Assembly: GCF_030813915.1 (NCBI RefSeq)
Contig: NZ_JAUSUJ010000041.1
Coordinates: 1 to 35,740, forward strand
DNA length: 35,740 bases
From: Rhodoplanes tepidamans
GTDB lineage: Bacteria > Pseudomonadota > Alphaproteobacteria > Rhizobiales > Xanthobacteraceae
Direction of reading: 5' to 3'
In this document: one piece after another, positions 1-8,321 of the stretch
Numbering within the stretch: position 1 is the first letter of the stretch
How the letters are laid out: each line of letters begins with the position of its first letter
The notes under the pieces: generated by a model
Told to the model about the DNA's origin: nothing
Databases searched by the model: none
What the model saw: only the letters and a program-made list of their open reading frames with translations
Made by a program: the position numbers and the translations under genes

Positions 1-106
1 CCTGACTCGCTCCGGGATCGGATTCGCCCGAAATTCCGCCGTCACCCGCGCGCAAATCCGCCTCGCGGCATGAAGTCGAGTTCTTGCCCTGCCTCCTCGT
101 TTTTTT

Positions 107-255
107 CACCTCTCCCCTGCGGGGAGAGGTCGACGCGCGAAGCGCGTCGGGTGAGGGGGGCCGAGCGATCCAACCGGCGTCGTAAACACTCACCCCGGTG
201 CGCGCTGTCGCGGGCCCCGACCTCCTCCCCGAGGGAGAGGGTTCGGCCCAGCCTC
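107..255. repeat. Intergenic double-hairpin repeat (REP-like)
   Basis: Two perfect hairpins lie side by side. The first has 10-bp arms at 108-117 and 121-130 around a 3-base loop. The second has 8-bp arms at 131-138 and 142-149 around GAA. A purine tract (GGGTGAGGGGGG) follows. A degenerate partner of the first arm recurs near 221-241 (CCTCCTCCCCGAGGGAGAGG). This layout is typical of dispersed intergenic repeats in Bradyrhizobium-like genomes. The T-run at 101-106 precedes the hairpins on the plus strand, so a standard rho-independent terminator for the leftward regulator gene is not supported. No gene is seen in 1-266. Confidence 0.6.
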
Positions 256-266
256 GCCTCGGCGCC

Positions 267-1166
267 TCACCTCTCCAGCTTCTGCATGGCAGCGATGCAC
301 GCGTCGAGGAACGCCACCGAGGCGGGGGGCAGGGTGCGGCCCTTCTTCTTGACCAGCGCGATCGGCCGCACGAAGGCGGGGTCGTCGATCCCCTTGGAGC
401 GCAGGCCGCGCTCCACCCGGACCTCGCGGGCCGAGCGCGGCAGCACGGTGACGCCGAGCCCGGCCCGCACCATGGCCACGGCCGACATCATGTAGGTGAC
501 CTCGCAGGCGAGCGTCGGCGTGTGGCCGACGCCGAGCAGTGCCGCGTCGATCACGTCGCGCAGGCTGGTGCCCGGATTGGTGAGGATCAGCGGCAGCTCG
601 ACCAGGTCGCGCACCCCGATCCGCCGCTTGCGGCCGATCGGGTGCGACTCCGGATAGACCAGGCAGAGCTGGTCGGTGGTCTGGTGCAGGACGTCGAGCT
701 CGGCGTCCGCGACGGCGCCGCCGGTGAGGCCGAGATCGACCTCCTCGCTGCGCACCATGGCGACGACATGGCTGGCGATGGCGTCGCGCACCAGGAAGCC
801 GAGGGCGGGATTGTCGCGCCGGCAGCTCATGATCACCTGCGGCAGCAGCGACGCCGCGAAGCTCGGCAGCGCCGCGATCCGCACCGTGCCGCGCCGCCCG
901 GCACCGATCTCGCGGATGTCGCCGAGCGCGCCGTCGAGATCGCTCAGGGTGCGCTGCAGCACCGGCAGCAGCTCCAGGCCCACGCGGGTGATCTCCACGG
1001 CGCGGTTGGAGCGGTCGAGCAGCCGGACGCCGAGCGCCGCCTCGAGATTGCGGATCTGGACCGTGAGGGCCGGCTGCGACAGATGCAGCAGCGCCGCCGC
1101 CTTGGTGAAGCTGCGCGTCTGAACGATCGTCAGGAAGGCCCGGATCTGCCGCAAGGTGATGTCCAT
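267..1166 (-). CDS. LysR-family transcriptional regulator
   Basis: A full-length LysR-type regulator of 299 aa, the usual size for the family. The winged HTH covers residues 1-60, with the typical opening MDITLRQIRAFLTIV and the recognition segment TKAAALLHLSQPALTVQI. The ligand-binding domain begins near residue 90 (GTVRIAALPSFAASLLP). The gene diverges from the CitMHS transporter and AtuA genes, and a T-N11-A dyad lies between them. By family precedent it probably controls that operon and itself, with a carboxylate or pathway intermediate as co-inducer (inference). The start at 1166 fits the family N-terminus exactly, although no good Shine-Dalgarno is visible before it. Confidence 0.93.
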   Translation of the reverse strand: MDITLRQIRAFLTIVQTRSFTKAAALLHLSQPALTVQIRNLEAALGVRLLDRSNRAVEITRVGLELLPVLQRTLSDLDGALGDIREIGAGRRGTVRIAALPSFAASLLPQVIMSCRRDNPALGFLVRDAIASHVVAMVRSEEVDLGLTGGAVADAELDVLHQTTDQLCLVYPESHPIGRKRRIGVRDLVELPLILTNPGTSLRDVIDAALLGVGHTPTLACEVTYMMSAVAMVRAGLGVTVLPRSAREVRVERGLRSKGIDDPAFVRPIALVKKKGRTLPPASVAFLDACIAAMQKLER

Positions 1167-1176
1167 AAAGGTTCAC

Positions 1177-1189
1177 TATCGCGGCGATA
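1177..1189. promoter_or_regulatory. Candidate LysR-type operator (T-N11-A dyad)
   Basis: TATCGC-G-GCGATA is a perfect dyad of 6-bp arms around one base and matches the T-N11-A rule for LysR-family binding sites. It lies 11 bp upstream of the regulator's start codon and 252 bp from the divergent transporter gene. The flanking AT-rich stretch (1187-1212) is the only one in this intergenic region and probably holds the promoters. Binding by the adjacent LysR protein is inferred. Confidence 0.6.
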
Positions 1190-1441
1190 AACTAATTTCA
1201 ATTGTCTTATCCACGCATGCGCCTATTGCTGGTGCTGCCCCCGAAGAAGCGACGTCGGCAGGTTCCGCCGCCAGACGCCCCGCGGGGCTGGCGCCTGGTC
1301 CTGCACAGCGAATTCCCACGGCGATCGCGCCGCGCCCGTCCCCCCCGGGACGCGGACCTCCGGTCGCACCCTCAGCAATCCGGATCGCGCGCGCGGTCGA
1401 GCCTCGCCCGCCCGCGGTCCGACGGACCCCAGGGTAGAACC

Positions 1442-2755
1442 ATGCTCGCCTTGATCGGGCTTCTCGTCATTCTCATCGTGCTCGCCGGGATCCTCACCAA
1501 GAGGCTCTCGCCCATGGCCGCGCTGATCATCGTGCCGATGGCCGGTGCGCTGATCGCGGGCTTCTCGGTCGCCGACACCGGCAAGTTCGCCGTCAACGGC
1601 GTCAAGAGCATCGCCCCCGTCGTCGGCATGTTCGTGTTCGCGATCCTGTTCTTCGGCATCGTCAAGGATGCCGGCACGCTCGATCCGATCATCAACGGCA
1701 TCCTCCGCGTCGTCGGCGTGCGGCCGTCCCGCATCGTGCTCGGCGCCGCCGTGCTCGCCGCGATCGTCCATCTCGACGGCTCCGGCGCCGTGACCTTCCT
1801 GGTGACGATCCCGGCGATGCTGCCGCTGTTCGATCGCCTCAAGATGGACAAGCGCATCCTCGCCTGCGTCGTCGCGATGGCGGCCGGCACGGCCAACATG
1901 CTGCCGTGGGGCGGCCCGACGCTGCGCGCCGCCACCTCGCTGCACGTGTCGATCGGCGAGCTGTTCATGCCGGTGCTGCCGGTACAGATCGTCGGCCTGC
2001 TGTTCGTGTTCGCGGTCGCATTCCTGCTCGGCCTGCGCGAGGAGAAGCGCCTCACCGCGGCCGGCGTCCTCGGCGGCGACATCGCCGTCTCCTACACCCG
2101 TCCGGAGCTCACCGAGGCCGAGCAGAAGCTGGTGCGGCCGAAGCTGTTCCTGGTCAACGTCGCGCTGGTGCTCGCCGTGCTGGCCGCGATGATCACCGAG
2201 GTGGCGCAGCCGGTCGTCTGCTTCATGGTCGGCACCGTGGTGGCGCTGCTGATCAACTATCCCGCCGTCAAGGACCAGCGCGAGCGCGTCGACGCCCACG
2301 CCAAGGCCGCCCTGATGATGGCCTCGATCCTGCTCGCCGCCGGCGTGTTCACGGGCATCATGAAGGACACCAAGATGCTGACCGAGATGGCGAAGTTCGC
2401 CGCCGGTCACGTCCCGACCGATCTCGCCCATCACATGCCGGTGGTGCTCGGCCTGATCTCGATGCCGCTGAGCATGCTGTTCGATCCGGACTCCTTCTAC
2501 TTCGGCGTCCTGCCGGTCCTGGCCGAGGCCGGCGCCCAGCTCGGCGTGCCCGCCGTGCACATGGGCCAGGCCGCCATCATGGGCCAGATGACGCTCGGCT
2601 TCCCGGTCAGCCCGCTGACGCCCGCCACCTTCCTGCTCGTCGGCCTGTGCGGGATCGAACTCGGCGAGCATCAGAAATTCAGCTTCTTCTTCCTGTGGGC
2701 GGTGTCGGTCGTGATGACCATCACGGCCGTCGTGCTCGGCATCCTGCCGCTGTGA
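1442..2755 (+). CDS. CitMHS-family carboxylate transporter
   Basis: A polytopic inner-membrane transporter of 437 aa, the normal length for the citrate-Mg2+:H+/citrate-Ca2+:H+ symporter family. It starts with a hydrophobic segment ([20 protein letters not shown]). Family-type blocks are [20 protein letters not shown] near residue 100 and [18 protein letters not shown] near 150. The frame stays open upstream to 1202, but that extension is Arg/Pro-rich and not membrane-like. The ATG at 1442 opens directly on the first membrane helix, with AGGG 8 bases before it, so it was chosen. It heads the operon with the AtuA-type genes 28 bp downstream and is divergent from the LysR gene. The substrate is probably a hydroxy- or tricarboxylate degraded by the AtuA-type enzyme (inference). 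Confidence 0.9.
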   Translation: MLALIGLLVILIVLAGILTKRLSPMAALIIVPMAGALIAGFSVADTGKFAVNGVKSIAPVVGMFVFAILFFGIVKDAGTLDPIINGILRVVGVRPSRIVLGAAVLAAIVHLDGSGAVTFLVTIPAMLPLFDRLKMDKRILACVVAMAAGTANMLPWGGPTLRAATSLHVSIGELFMPVLPVQIVGLLFVFAVAFLLGLREEKRLTAAGVLGGDIAVSYTRPELTEAEQKLVRPKLFLVNVALVLAVLAAMITEVAQPVVCFMVGTVVALLINYPAVKDQRERVDAHAKAALMMASILLAAGVFTGIMKDTKMLTEMAKFAAGHVPTDLAHHMPVVLGLISMPLSMLFDPDSFYFGVLPVLAEAGAQLGVPAVHMGQAAIMGQMTLGFPVSPLTPATFLLVGLCGIELGEHQKFSFFFLWAVSVVMTITAVVLGILPL

Positions 2756-2783
2756 GCCCCGCCCGAACCGAAGGACACATGCC

Positions 2784-4124
2784 ATGAGAACCATCAGGAT
2801 CGGCTCGGGTGCCGGCTATTCCGGCGACCGCATCGAGCCCGCCGTCGAGCTCGCCGAGAAGGGCGGCATCGACTATCTGGTCTTCGAGTGCCTGGCCGAG
2901 CGGACCATCGCGCTCGCCCAGCAGGCCAAGATGAAGAATCCCGCGCTCGGCTACGATCCCCTGCTGGAGCCGCGGATGCGGGCCGTGCTCGCCACCTGCA
3001 AGGCCAAGGGCATCAAGATCGTCACCAACATGGGGGCGGCCAATCCCGAGGCCGGCGCCAAGAAGACCGCCGAGATCGCCAAGTCGCTCGGCCTCTCCGG
3101 CCTCAAGATCGCGGCCGTGTCGGGCGACGACGTGATCGAGGCGATCCGCGAGACGCCGCATCGCCTCGAGGAGACCGGCGGCTCGACCACGGATCTCGGC
3201 AACCGCATCGTCTCGGCCAACGCCTATTTCGGCGTGGCGCCGATCGTCGAGGCGTTGGCGCAGGGCGCCGACGTGGTGATCACCGGACGGGCCGCCGACC
3301 CGGCGCTGTTCATGGCGCCGCTGGTGCGCGAGTTCGGCTGGGCCCTGGACGACTGGGACAAGCTCGGCAAGGGCACGGTGGTCGGCCATCTGCTCGAATG
3401 CGCCGGCCAGGTGACGGGCGGCTACTTCGCCGATCCCGGCGTCAAGGACGTCGCCGGTCTCGGCCGGCTCGGCTTCCCGATCGGCGAGGTGTCGGAGGAC
3501 GGCACCCTGGTCGTCACCAAGGTCGCCGGCTCGGGCGGCAAGGTGACACCCCAGACCGTCAAGGAGCAGCTCCTCTACGAGCTGCACGACCCGGCCAGGT
3601 ACTTCCAGCCCGACGTGATCGCCGACTTCTCGCAGGTCGAGATCGAGGAGATCGGGCCGGACCGGGTGCGCGTCACCCACGGCACCGGCCGGGCCAAGAC
3701 CGACACGCTGAAGGTGTCGGTCGGCTACATCGACAGCTATGTCGGCGAGGGCCAGATCTCCTATGCGGGCCCGGGCGCGGTGTCGCGCGGAAAGCTGGCG
3801 CTCGACATCGTGCGCGAGCGCCTCGCGCTCATGCAGGTGAAGACCAGCGAGCTGCGCTTCGACCTGATCGGCATCGACTCGCTGCACGGGCCGACCCGCG
3901 GCGCGACCGGGGCCGAGCCCTACGAGGTGCGCATCCGGGTCGCCGGCCGCACCGACACGCTCGCCGAGGCGGTGAAGATCGGCAACGAGGTCGAGACGCT
4001 CTACACCAACGGTCCCGCCGGCGGCGGCGGGGCCTTCAAGTCGGCCCGCGAGGTCGTGGCGGTGCAGTCCGTGCTGCTGCCGCGCCGGCTCGTCGGCTCG
4101 TCGGTCCGGATCCTGGAGGCGTGA
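2784..4124 (+). CDS. AtuA-family (DUF1446) protein, large subunit
   Basis: The 446-aa protein matches the AtuA/DUF1446 family, named after a protein needed for acyclic terpene (citronellol/geraniol) use in Pseudomonas; the reaction is not firmly known. It begins with the glycine-rich IRIGSGAGYSGDRI. The middle contains TNMGAANPEAGAKK and DVVITGRAADPALF, and it ends in a glycine-rich segment (NGPAGGGGAFKS). Some family members carry a small ferredoxin-like domain fused at the C-terminus. Here that part is a separate gene 2 bp downstream. AAGGA lies 8 bases before the ATG. No terpene-utilisation partners (acyl-CoA carboxylase, dehydrogenases) lie nearby, and the neighbour is a CitMHS transporter, so a carboxylate substrate is more likely than a terpene (inference). 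Confidence 0.88.
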   Translation: MRTIRIGSGAGYSGDRIEPAVELAEKGGIDYLVFECLAERTIALAQQAKMKNPALGYDPLLEPRMRAVLATCKAKGIKIVTNMGAANPEAGAKKTAEIAKSLGLSGLKIAAVSGDDVIEAIRETPHRLEETGGSTTDLGNRIVSANAYFGVAPIVEALAQGADVVITGRAADPALFMAPLVREFGWALDDWDKLGKGTVVGHLLECAGQVTGGYFADPGVKDVAGLGRLGFPIGEVSEDGTLVVTKVAGSGGKVTPQTVKEQLLYELHDPARYFQPDVIADFSQVEIEEIGPDRVRVTHGTGRAKTDTLKVSVGYIDSYVGEGQISYAGPGAVSRGKLALDIVRERLALMQVKTSELRFDLIGIDSLHGPTRGATGAEPYEVRIRVAGRTDTLAEAVKIGNEVETLYTNGPAGGGGAFKSAREVVAVQSVLLPRRLVGSSVRILEA

Positions 4125-4126
4125 TC

Positions 4127-4447
4127 ATGAAGCTGCGCGACCTCGCCCACTCCCGCACGGGAGACAAGGGCAACACCTCGAACATCTCGGTCATCGCCTA
4201 CGATGCAAAAAGCTGGGACCGGCTCTGCCGCCACGTCACGGCCGAGCGCGTCAAGGCGCATTTCGCCGACGTCGTGAAGGGCGACGTCGTCCGCTACGAG
4301 CTTCCCCGGATCGCGGCGCTCAACTTCGTGATGTACGACGCGCTCGGCGGCGGCGTCACCCGCACGCTCGCCCTCGACGCCCACGGCAAGTCCCTGTCGT
4401 CGGCGTTGCTCGATCTCGAGATCCCGGACGACGAGTCGGCGGCGTAG
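4127..4447 (+). CDS. AtuA small subunit (AtuA ferredoxin-like fold domain)
   Basis: A 106-aa protein matching the C-terminal domain of AtuA-family proteins. It opens with MKLRDLAHSRTGDKGNTSNI, which contains the characteristic (S/R)xGDKGN motif, and continues with a hydrophobic segment around LPRIAALNFVMYDALGGGVTRTL. The stop of the large subunit (TGA, 4122-4124) is two bases from this ATG, indicating translational coupling. The two products probably form one enzyme. No cysteines arranged for an Fe-S cluster are visible, so 'ferredoxin-like' refers to fold only. It is the last gene of the CitMHS-AtuA operon. Confidence 0.85.
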   Translation: MKLRDLAHSRTGDKGNTSNISVIAYDAKSWDRLCRHVTAERVKAHFADVVKGDVVRYELPRIAALNFVMYDALGGGVTRTLALDAHGKSLSSALLDLEIPDDESAA

Positions 4448-4449
4448 TC

Positions 4450-4471
4450 CGCCCGTCCCTTCGAATGGGCG
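4450..4471 (+). terminator. Weak hairpin after the AtuA operon
   Basis: A short dyad CGCCC...GGGCG (4450-4454 and 4467-4471) starts three bases after the AtuA small-subunit stop. It has only 5-bp arms and no T-run, so any terminator role is tentative. The remaining bases to 4639 contain no recognisable gene. Confidence 0.25.
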
Positions 4472-4639
4472 CTTGCACGGCGACCGATCCCCGCGTCGCC
4501 GCGCGGCACGCCCGAGGACCGCGACCGGCACCGGCCGGCTCCAGTGAGACGTTCGCCGCCATCTCGGGCGGACGTGGAGCCGGACCGTTCGTGCGAGGAC
4601 CGGTCGCGGTCCGCGAGGGCCTCGATGCGAGCGACGGCG

Positions 4640-6469
4640 TCACCGCGTCCAGCCGCCCGTCCCGGGCGGCCGCGGCGCGGGACCGCCGGGAGCCGGGCCG
4701 CCGCCGAGCGGCTTCTTGAGAATCTTGAAACGGTCGGGGTCGAGCCCGTGGCTCGCCTGCAGCGCGGCGAGGTCGTCGACGCCGCCCGGCTCGTCCGCCC
4801 GCACCGTCGCGCCGGCCAGGGTGGCGCCGCGCCAGCGCTCCAGCACGGCGGCGACGAAGTCGTGGTCGGTGCCGTTCGCCGGATCGACCCTGGCGCTGCC
4901 GATCGCCTCGCTTTTCGGCAGCAGGTGGGCCGGCACCTCGCGGAAGCGCAGCCGGGTCGGCAGCGCGACGCCCTCCCCGAAGGCGAGCACCTCGCGGGTG
5001 CCGAGCGACGGCACGAAGCCGAGCAGGTTGGCGGCGGCGTCGGAGACCGCCGCGCGCAGCAGATCCTGGTCGCGGTCGTTCGCCATGCGCATCGCGAACA
5101 GGGTCGAGCACTGCGAGATGATGGTCGGGTCGAGCTCGGCCGGGCGCTGGGTGACGAGCGCCAGGTAGACGCCGTACTTGCGGCCCTCCTTGGCGATGCG
5201 CGACACCGCCTTGCGGGTCGGCCCGAAGCCGACCGAGCGGTCGGCCGAGGCGTAGCGGTGCGCCTCCTCGCAGACGAACAGCAGCGGCATGGCGCCGTCG
5301 CTCCACAGGCCGAAGTCGAACGCCATCCGGCACAGCACCGAGACCAGCGAGTCGATCACCTCGGCCGGGAAGCCGGCGAGCTGCATGATGGTCATCGGCC
5401 GGCCGTTCGGCGGCAGCCGGAACAGCGTCGCGATCACGTCCGCCATGGTGTCGCCGCCCACATTGGCGTTCTCGAACATGAAGGCGTAGCGCGGATCGTT
5501 GGCGACCGATTCGATGCGCTGGATCAGCTTGTGATAGACGATGCGCGAGTTGCGGTTCTCCAGCTTGCCCATGCGCTCGTCGATCAGCGCGATCAGGTCG
5601 GCGAGCCGGTAGGGCACCGGCGTGTCGGCCGTGAAGCCGGCGCTGCGCGGATCGAGCCGCTTGAGACCGGGCCGCTCGGCCCCGCCGGTGCGGTACTGCA
5701 GGTAGCTCACCTTGGCGATCGGGATCACCTCGGACAGAATCGCGATCTCCTCGTCGAGGCCGGGCCGGCCGCCGAAGAAGACGTCGACGATCTCCTCGAA
5801 GTTGAACAGCCAGAACGGCAGCTTGAGATTGCGCGGATTGAGGATGTGGGCGTGGTCGGGGAAGCAGCGGCCGTACTCGTTGTGGACATCGAGCAGGAAG
5901 ACGCGGAGATCCGGCCGCCGGGCCAGCGTCTCCTGCAGGATCAGGGCGACGCCGCTCGACTTGCCGACGCCGGTCGAGCCGAGCACGGCGAAATGCTTGC
6001 TCAGCATGTCTTCGACATCGATCGCGGCCCGGATCGAGGGATCCTGCTGCAGGTGCCCGACGTCGATCGCGAGGCTGCCGCCGATGTCGTAGACGATGCG
6101 CAGCGCCTCGCTGTCGATCATCGCCACGGCGTCCCCGATGGTCGGGTAATGGTCGATGCCGCGCCGGAAGCGCGGCCGGCCTTGCGGATCGGGCGCGATC
6201 TCGCCCATCAGGTCGAGCTGCGCGACGGCCACGACGGTCTGGTCGTGCACGTAGGTGCGGGTCAGTCGCGTCACCTCGGTGACGACGCCGATCAGCTGGA
6301 CGGTGCCGCTGCGCACGGTCATGAACCGGCCGACCGTCGCCCGCGTCGCGCCGATGTCCTGCTCGTGCAGGCCGACGGTCGCCTGCGAACCGCGCACCGA
6401 GACGACATGACCCAGGCCGGCCGCCGTCGCCGGCGCGCCGTGGTCCCGCCGCCGCTCTGCGTCCTGCAT
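4640..6469 (-). CDS. HerA/FtsK-superfamily ATPase (HAS-barrel, DUF87)
   Basis: A 609-aa HerA-like hexameric ATPase. Residues 20-110 look like the HAS-barrel. Walker A is GSTGVGKS at 164-171, a conserved LDVHNEYG follows at 194-200, Walker B is PLLFVCEEAHRY at about 395-406, and the arginine-bearing VTQRPAELDP follows at 439-448. HerA proteins translocate DNA and usually act with the nuclease NurA; no NurA, SIR2 or other effector is adjacent. The upstream neighbour is the amine oxidase gene, 124 bp away on the same strand. Start: the frame extends to a TTG at 6511, but neither start has a clear Shine-Dalgarno, and the ATG at 6469 gives a normal N-terminus. Either DNA repair or an uncharacterised role is possible. 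Confidence 0.85.
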   Translation of the reverse strand: MQDAERRRDHGAPATAAGLGHVVSVRGSQATVGLHEQDIGATRATVGRFMTVRSGTVQLIGVVTEVTRLTRTYVHDQTVVAVAQLDLMGEIAPDPQGRPRFRRGIDHYPTIGDAVAMIDSEALRIVYDIGGSLAIDVGHLQQDPSIRAAIDVEDMLSKHFAVLGSTGVGKSSGVALILQETLARRPDLRVFLLDVHNEYGRCFPDHAHILNPRNLKLPFWLFNFEEIVDVFFGGRPGLDEEIAILSEVIPIAKVSYLQYRTGGAERPGLKRLDPRSAGFTADTPVPYRLADLIALIDERMGKLENRNSRIVYHKLIQRIESVANDPRYAFMFENANVGGDTMADVIATLFRLPPNGRPMTIMQLAGFPAEVIDSLVSVLCRMAFDFGLWSDGAMPLLFVCEEAHRYASADRSVGFGPTRKAVSRIAKEGRKYGVYLALVTQRPAELDPTIISQCSTLFAMRMANDRDQDLLRAAVSDAAANLLGFVPSLGTREVLAFGEGVALPTRLRFREVPAHLLPKSEAIGSARVDPANGTDHDFVAAVLERWRGATLAGATVRADEPGGVDDLAALQASHGLDPDRFKILKKPLGGGPAPGGPAPRPPGTGGWTR

Positions 6470-6593
6470 GTCGTGATGCCCCCGAAAATGGGCCGCGGGC
6501 GCGGCCTGCAATATCGGGACACACTACTGCCGCGGCGGCTGATGTTTGGTTAATACCGGAGGTAGCGCCGTCCAGGCCGGGACACCGGGCCGC

Positions 6594-8057
6594 TCAGAAC
6601 GGCCAGCTCAGGCCGGAGGGGGCGGAGGGCCGCGACGGGGCGGCGCTCGGGGCGGGCTTGCGGCGCGGCCGCCGCGGCGTCTCGCGCGGCTCGCCCGCCG
6701 GGCGCGGCGTGGTGATCCAGCCGAACTTGCGCATCGCCGCCTCGGCGGCCCGCTCGCCGGACAGCCAGGCGCCGTTGACGGTGCCCCACTGGGTCTCGTG
6801 CACGGCCTCGCCGGCGAACCAGACACGGTCGCGCACCGGCTCGGACAGCGCGGCGCGCGATCCGTGGCCGCCGACGCCCGCCGCCGAGGCGGCGCCCATC
6901 GCCCACGGGTCCTGGTTCCAGCGGGTCGCGTGGGTGCGGCGGACCGCCTTCCGGATGTCGCTGCCGTAGAGCTTGGCGAGCCACTCCTGGGCGTAGTCGA
7001 CCATGGCGGCCTCGCCCTGGGCGGAGAGGTCGCGGCCGAGCCTGCCGCCGAGCTGGATCATGCACAGCGGGCCGCCGGACACGTTGGCGAGCATCGCGGC
7101 GGTGCGCGGACCGTCGGCCTTCTCGTAGATCAGGTCGTCGCGCTGCGGGCCGAGCGGGCTGCCCTCGAGCTCCAGCACCACGTGGTCCTGGCTGCCGAGC
7201 GAGAGCCGCGAGAAGGCGTCGAGATGGCGTTTCGGCAGGTCGGGGTCGAAGCGGATCTTGCCCGCCGCCATCAGGTTGGTGGACGCCGTCACGATGGCGC
7301 CACGGGCCACCAGGGTGCCGCGCGTCGTCTCCACCTCGACCTTGCCGCGCACCCAGGTGTTGATCCGGGTGGCCGGGGTCGACAGCCGCACCGGCAGGCC
7401 ACCGGCGAGCCGGGCCAGCAGCGTCCCGAGCCCCTCCCGGCAGTAGGCCGGGGTGTCGCGTTCGGCCGCCTTCGAGATTTCGACGACCGACAGCTCGCGC
7501 AGGTCCTTGCCGTAGGCCAGCGGGCCGAGCACGTATTCGACGGTGCTGCGCCAGTCGAGCAGGTCCTTGGGCAGCGCCTGCAGGCAGGCGATGTCGGTCT
7601 TGCCGCGTGCCGCCTCGGCGAACGCCCGGTTGGTGCGGACCAGCACCGACAGGAAGTCCTCCAGCTCGCTCTCGCGCCCGTAGCGCCGGCCGATGCGGAG
7701 CCGCTGGCCGGGCGGCGCCGCCGAGACGTCGAGCCCGGTGCCGGGCGCGAGCTTCGCCACCGGATTGATGTCGGCGCCCCACAGCCAGTGGGCGCCGCGG
7801 TCGAACGGCATGCCGAAGATTTTGGTGTCGGTGGCGCAGCGCCCGCCGATCCGGTCGCTCGCCTCGACGACCACGACGCGGCGGCCCGCCGCGGCGATCC
7901 GCCGCGCCGCCGCGATGCCGGCGGCGCCGGCGCCGACCACCACGATGTCGACGTCGCCGGACCCCTGCGCCAGCACCGGGAACGGCCGGGCGAGCGCGGC
8001 GGCGCCCATGCCGGCGCTGGCGCCGGCCAGGAACGTGCGGCGGTCGAGTGACGGCAT
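6594..8057 (-). CDS. Tat-exported FAD-dependent amine oxidase
   Basis: A 487-aa flavin amine oxidase/oxidoreductase. A twin-arginine signal (LDRRTFLAGASAG, residues 4-16, then an Ala-rich stretch to about 31) directs export of the folded protein. The FAD-binding motif is VVVGAGAAG (39-47), with the ribose-binding glutamate at residue 65 (VEASDRIGGRC). The C-terminal FAD segment includes VWFAGEAVHETQWGTVNGAWLSGERAA. The frame is open to 8165, but the ATG at 8057 has GGGAGG about 10-15 bases upstream and begins the Tat signal, so it was chosen. The family oxidises primary amines or related substrates; the actual substrate is not evident from sequence. It is transcribed toward the HerA-type gene. 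Confidence 0.88.
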   Translation of the reverse strand: MPSLDRRTFLAGASAGMGAAALARPFPVLAQGSGDVDIVVVGAGAAGIAAARRIAAAGRRVVVVEASDRIGGRCATDTKIFGMPFDRGAHWLWGADINPVAKLAPGTGLDVSAAPPGQRLRIGRRYGRESELEDFLSVLVRTNRAFAEAARGKTDIACLQALPKDLLDWRSTVEYVLGPLAYGKDLRELSVVEISKAAERDTPAYCREGLGTLLARLAGGLPVRLSTPATRINTWVRGKVEVETTRGTLVARGAIVTASTNLMAAGKIRFDPDLPKRHLDAFSRLSLGSQDHVVLELEGSPLGPQRDDLIYEKADGPRTAAMLANVSGGPLCMIQLGGRLGRDLSAQGEAAMVDYAQEWLAKLYGSDIRKAVRRTHATRWNQDPWAMGAASAAGVGGHGSRAALSEPVRDRVWFAGEAVHETQWGTVNGAWLSGERAAEAAMRKFGWITTPRPAGEPRETPRRPRRKPAPSAAPSRPSAPSGLSWPF

Positions 8058-8164
8058 GCGGGGTGGCCTCCCTCCCGGTCCAACTTGCCCCAAGGGGCGG
8101 CGCGCCGCAAACCCCGTTTGTGGACGGTCGTGGCGCCGGCCGCTCCGCAGCCTCCGTTGTCGCA

Positions 8165-8192
8165 CGGGGGGCGGCGCCGGCGCCGCCCCCCG
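8165..8192. repeat. Perfect 28-bp GC palindrome in divergent promoter region
   Basis: Bases 8165-8192 form a perfect palindrome without a spacer: two 14-base halves, the left starting CGGGGGGCGGC, meeting at GCC|GGC. It lies between the divergent amine oxidase (start 8057) and EI24-type (start 8322) genes, about 110 bp from the first and 130 bp from the second. It could be an operator for a dimeric regulator or a cruciform or mRNA hairpin. No gene occupies 8058-8321. Confidence 0.55.
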
Positions 8193-8321
8193 GCCCGATC
8201 GGAGCTTCCGGTCCGAAGCCCCGCTCTTGCCCCGGCGCGGCCGGGGCTCTACCTGAGGACGGCCGCGTTCGGCGGCGACTGCTCACAGGTGGGCCGCGGT
8301 CCGCAGCCCGAGGACGTGTCG

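Noticed and set aside
1202-1441. In-frame extension of the CitMHS gene upstream
   Set aside because: The added 80 residues are Arg/Pro-rich, unlike the family, and overlap the regulator/operator region; the ATG at 1442 opens on the first membrane helix.
1223-2794. 523-codon open frame on the minus strand opposite the CitMHS gene
   Set aside because: His/Asp/Gln-rich composition typical of antisense frames in GC-rich DNA; the plus-strand protein is a clear transporter.
4640-8057. HerA-type ATPase and amine oxidase as a phage-defence pair
   Set aside because: The amine oxidase is Tat-exported, so the two proteins act in different compartments; the 124-bp gap and ordinary GC content give no sign of a mobile defence island.
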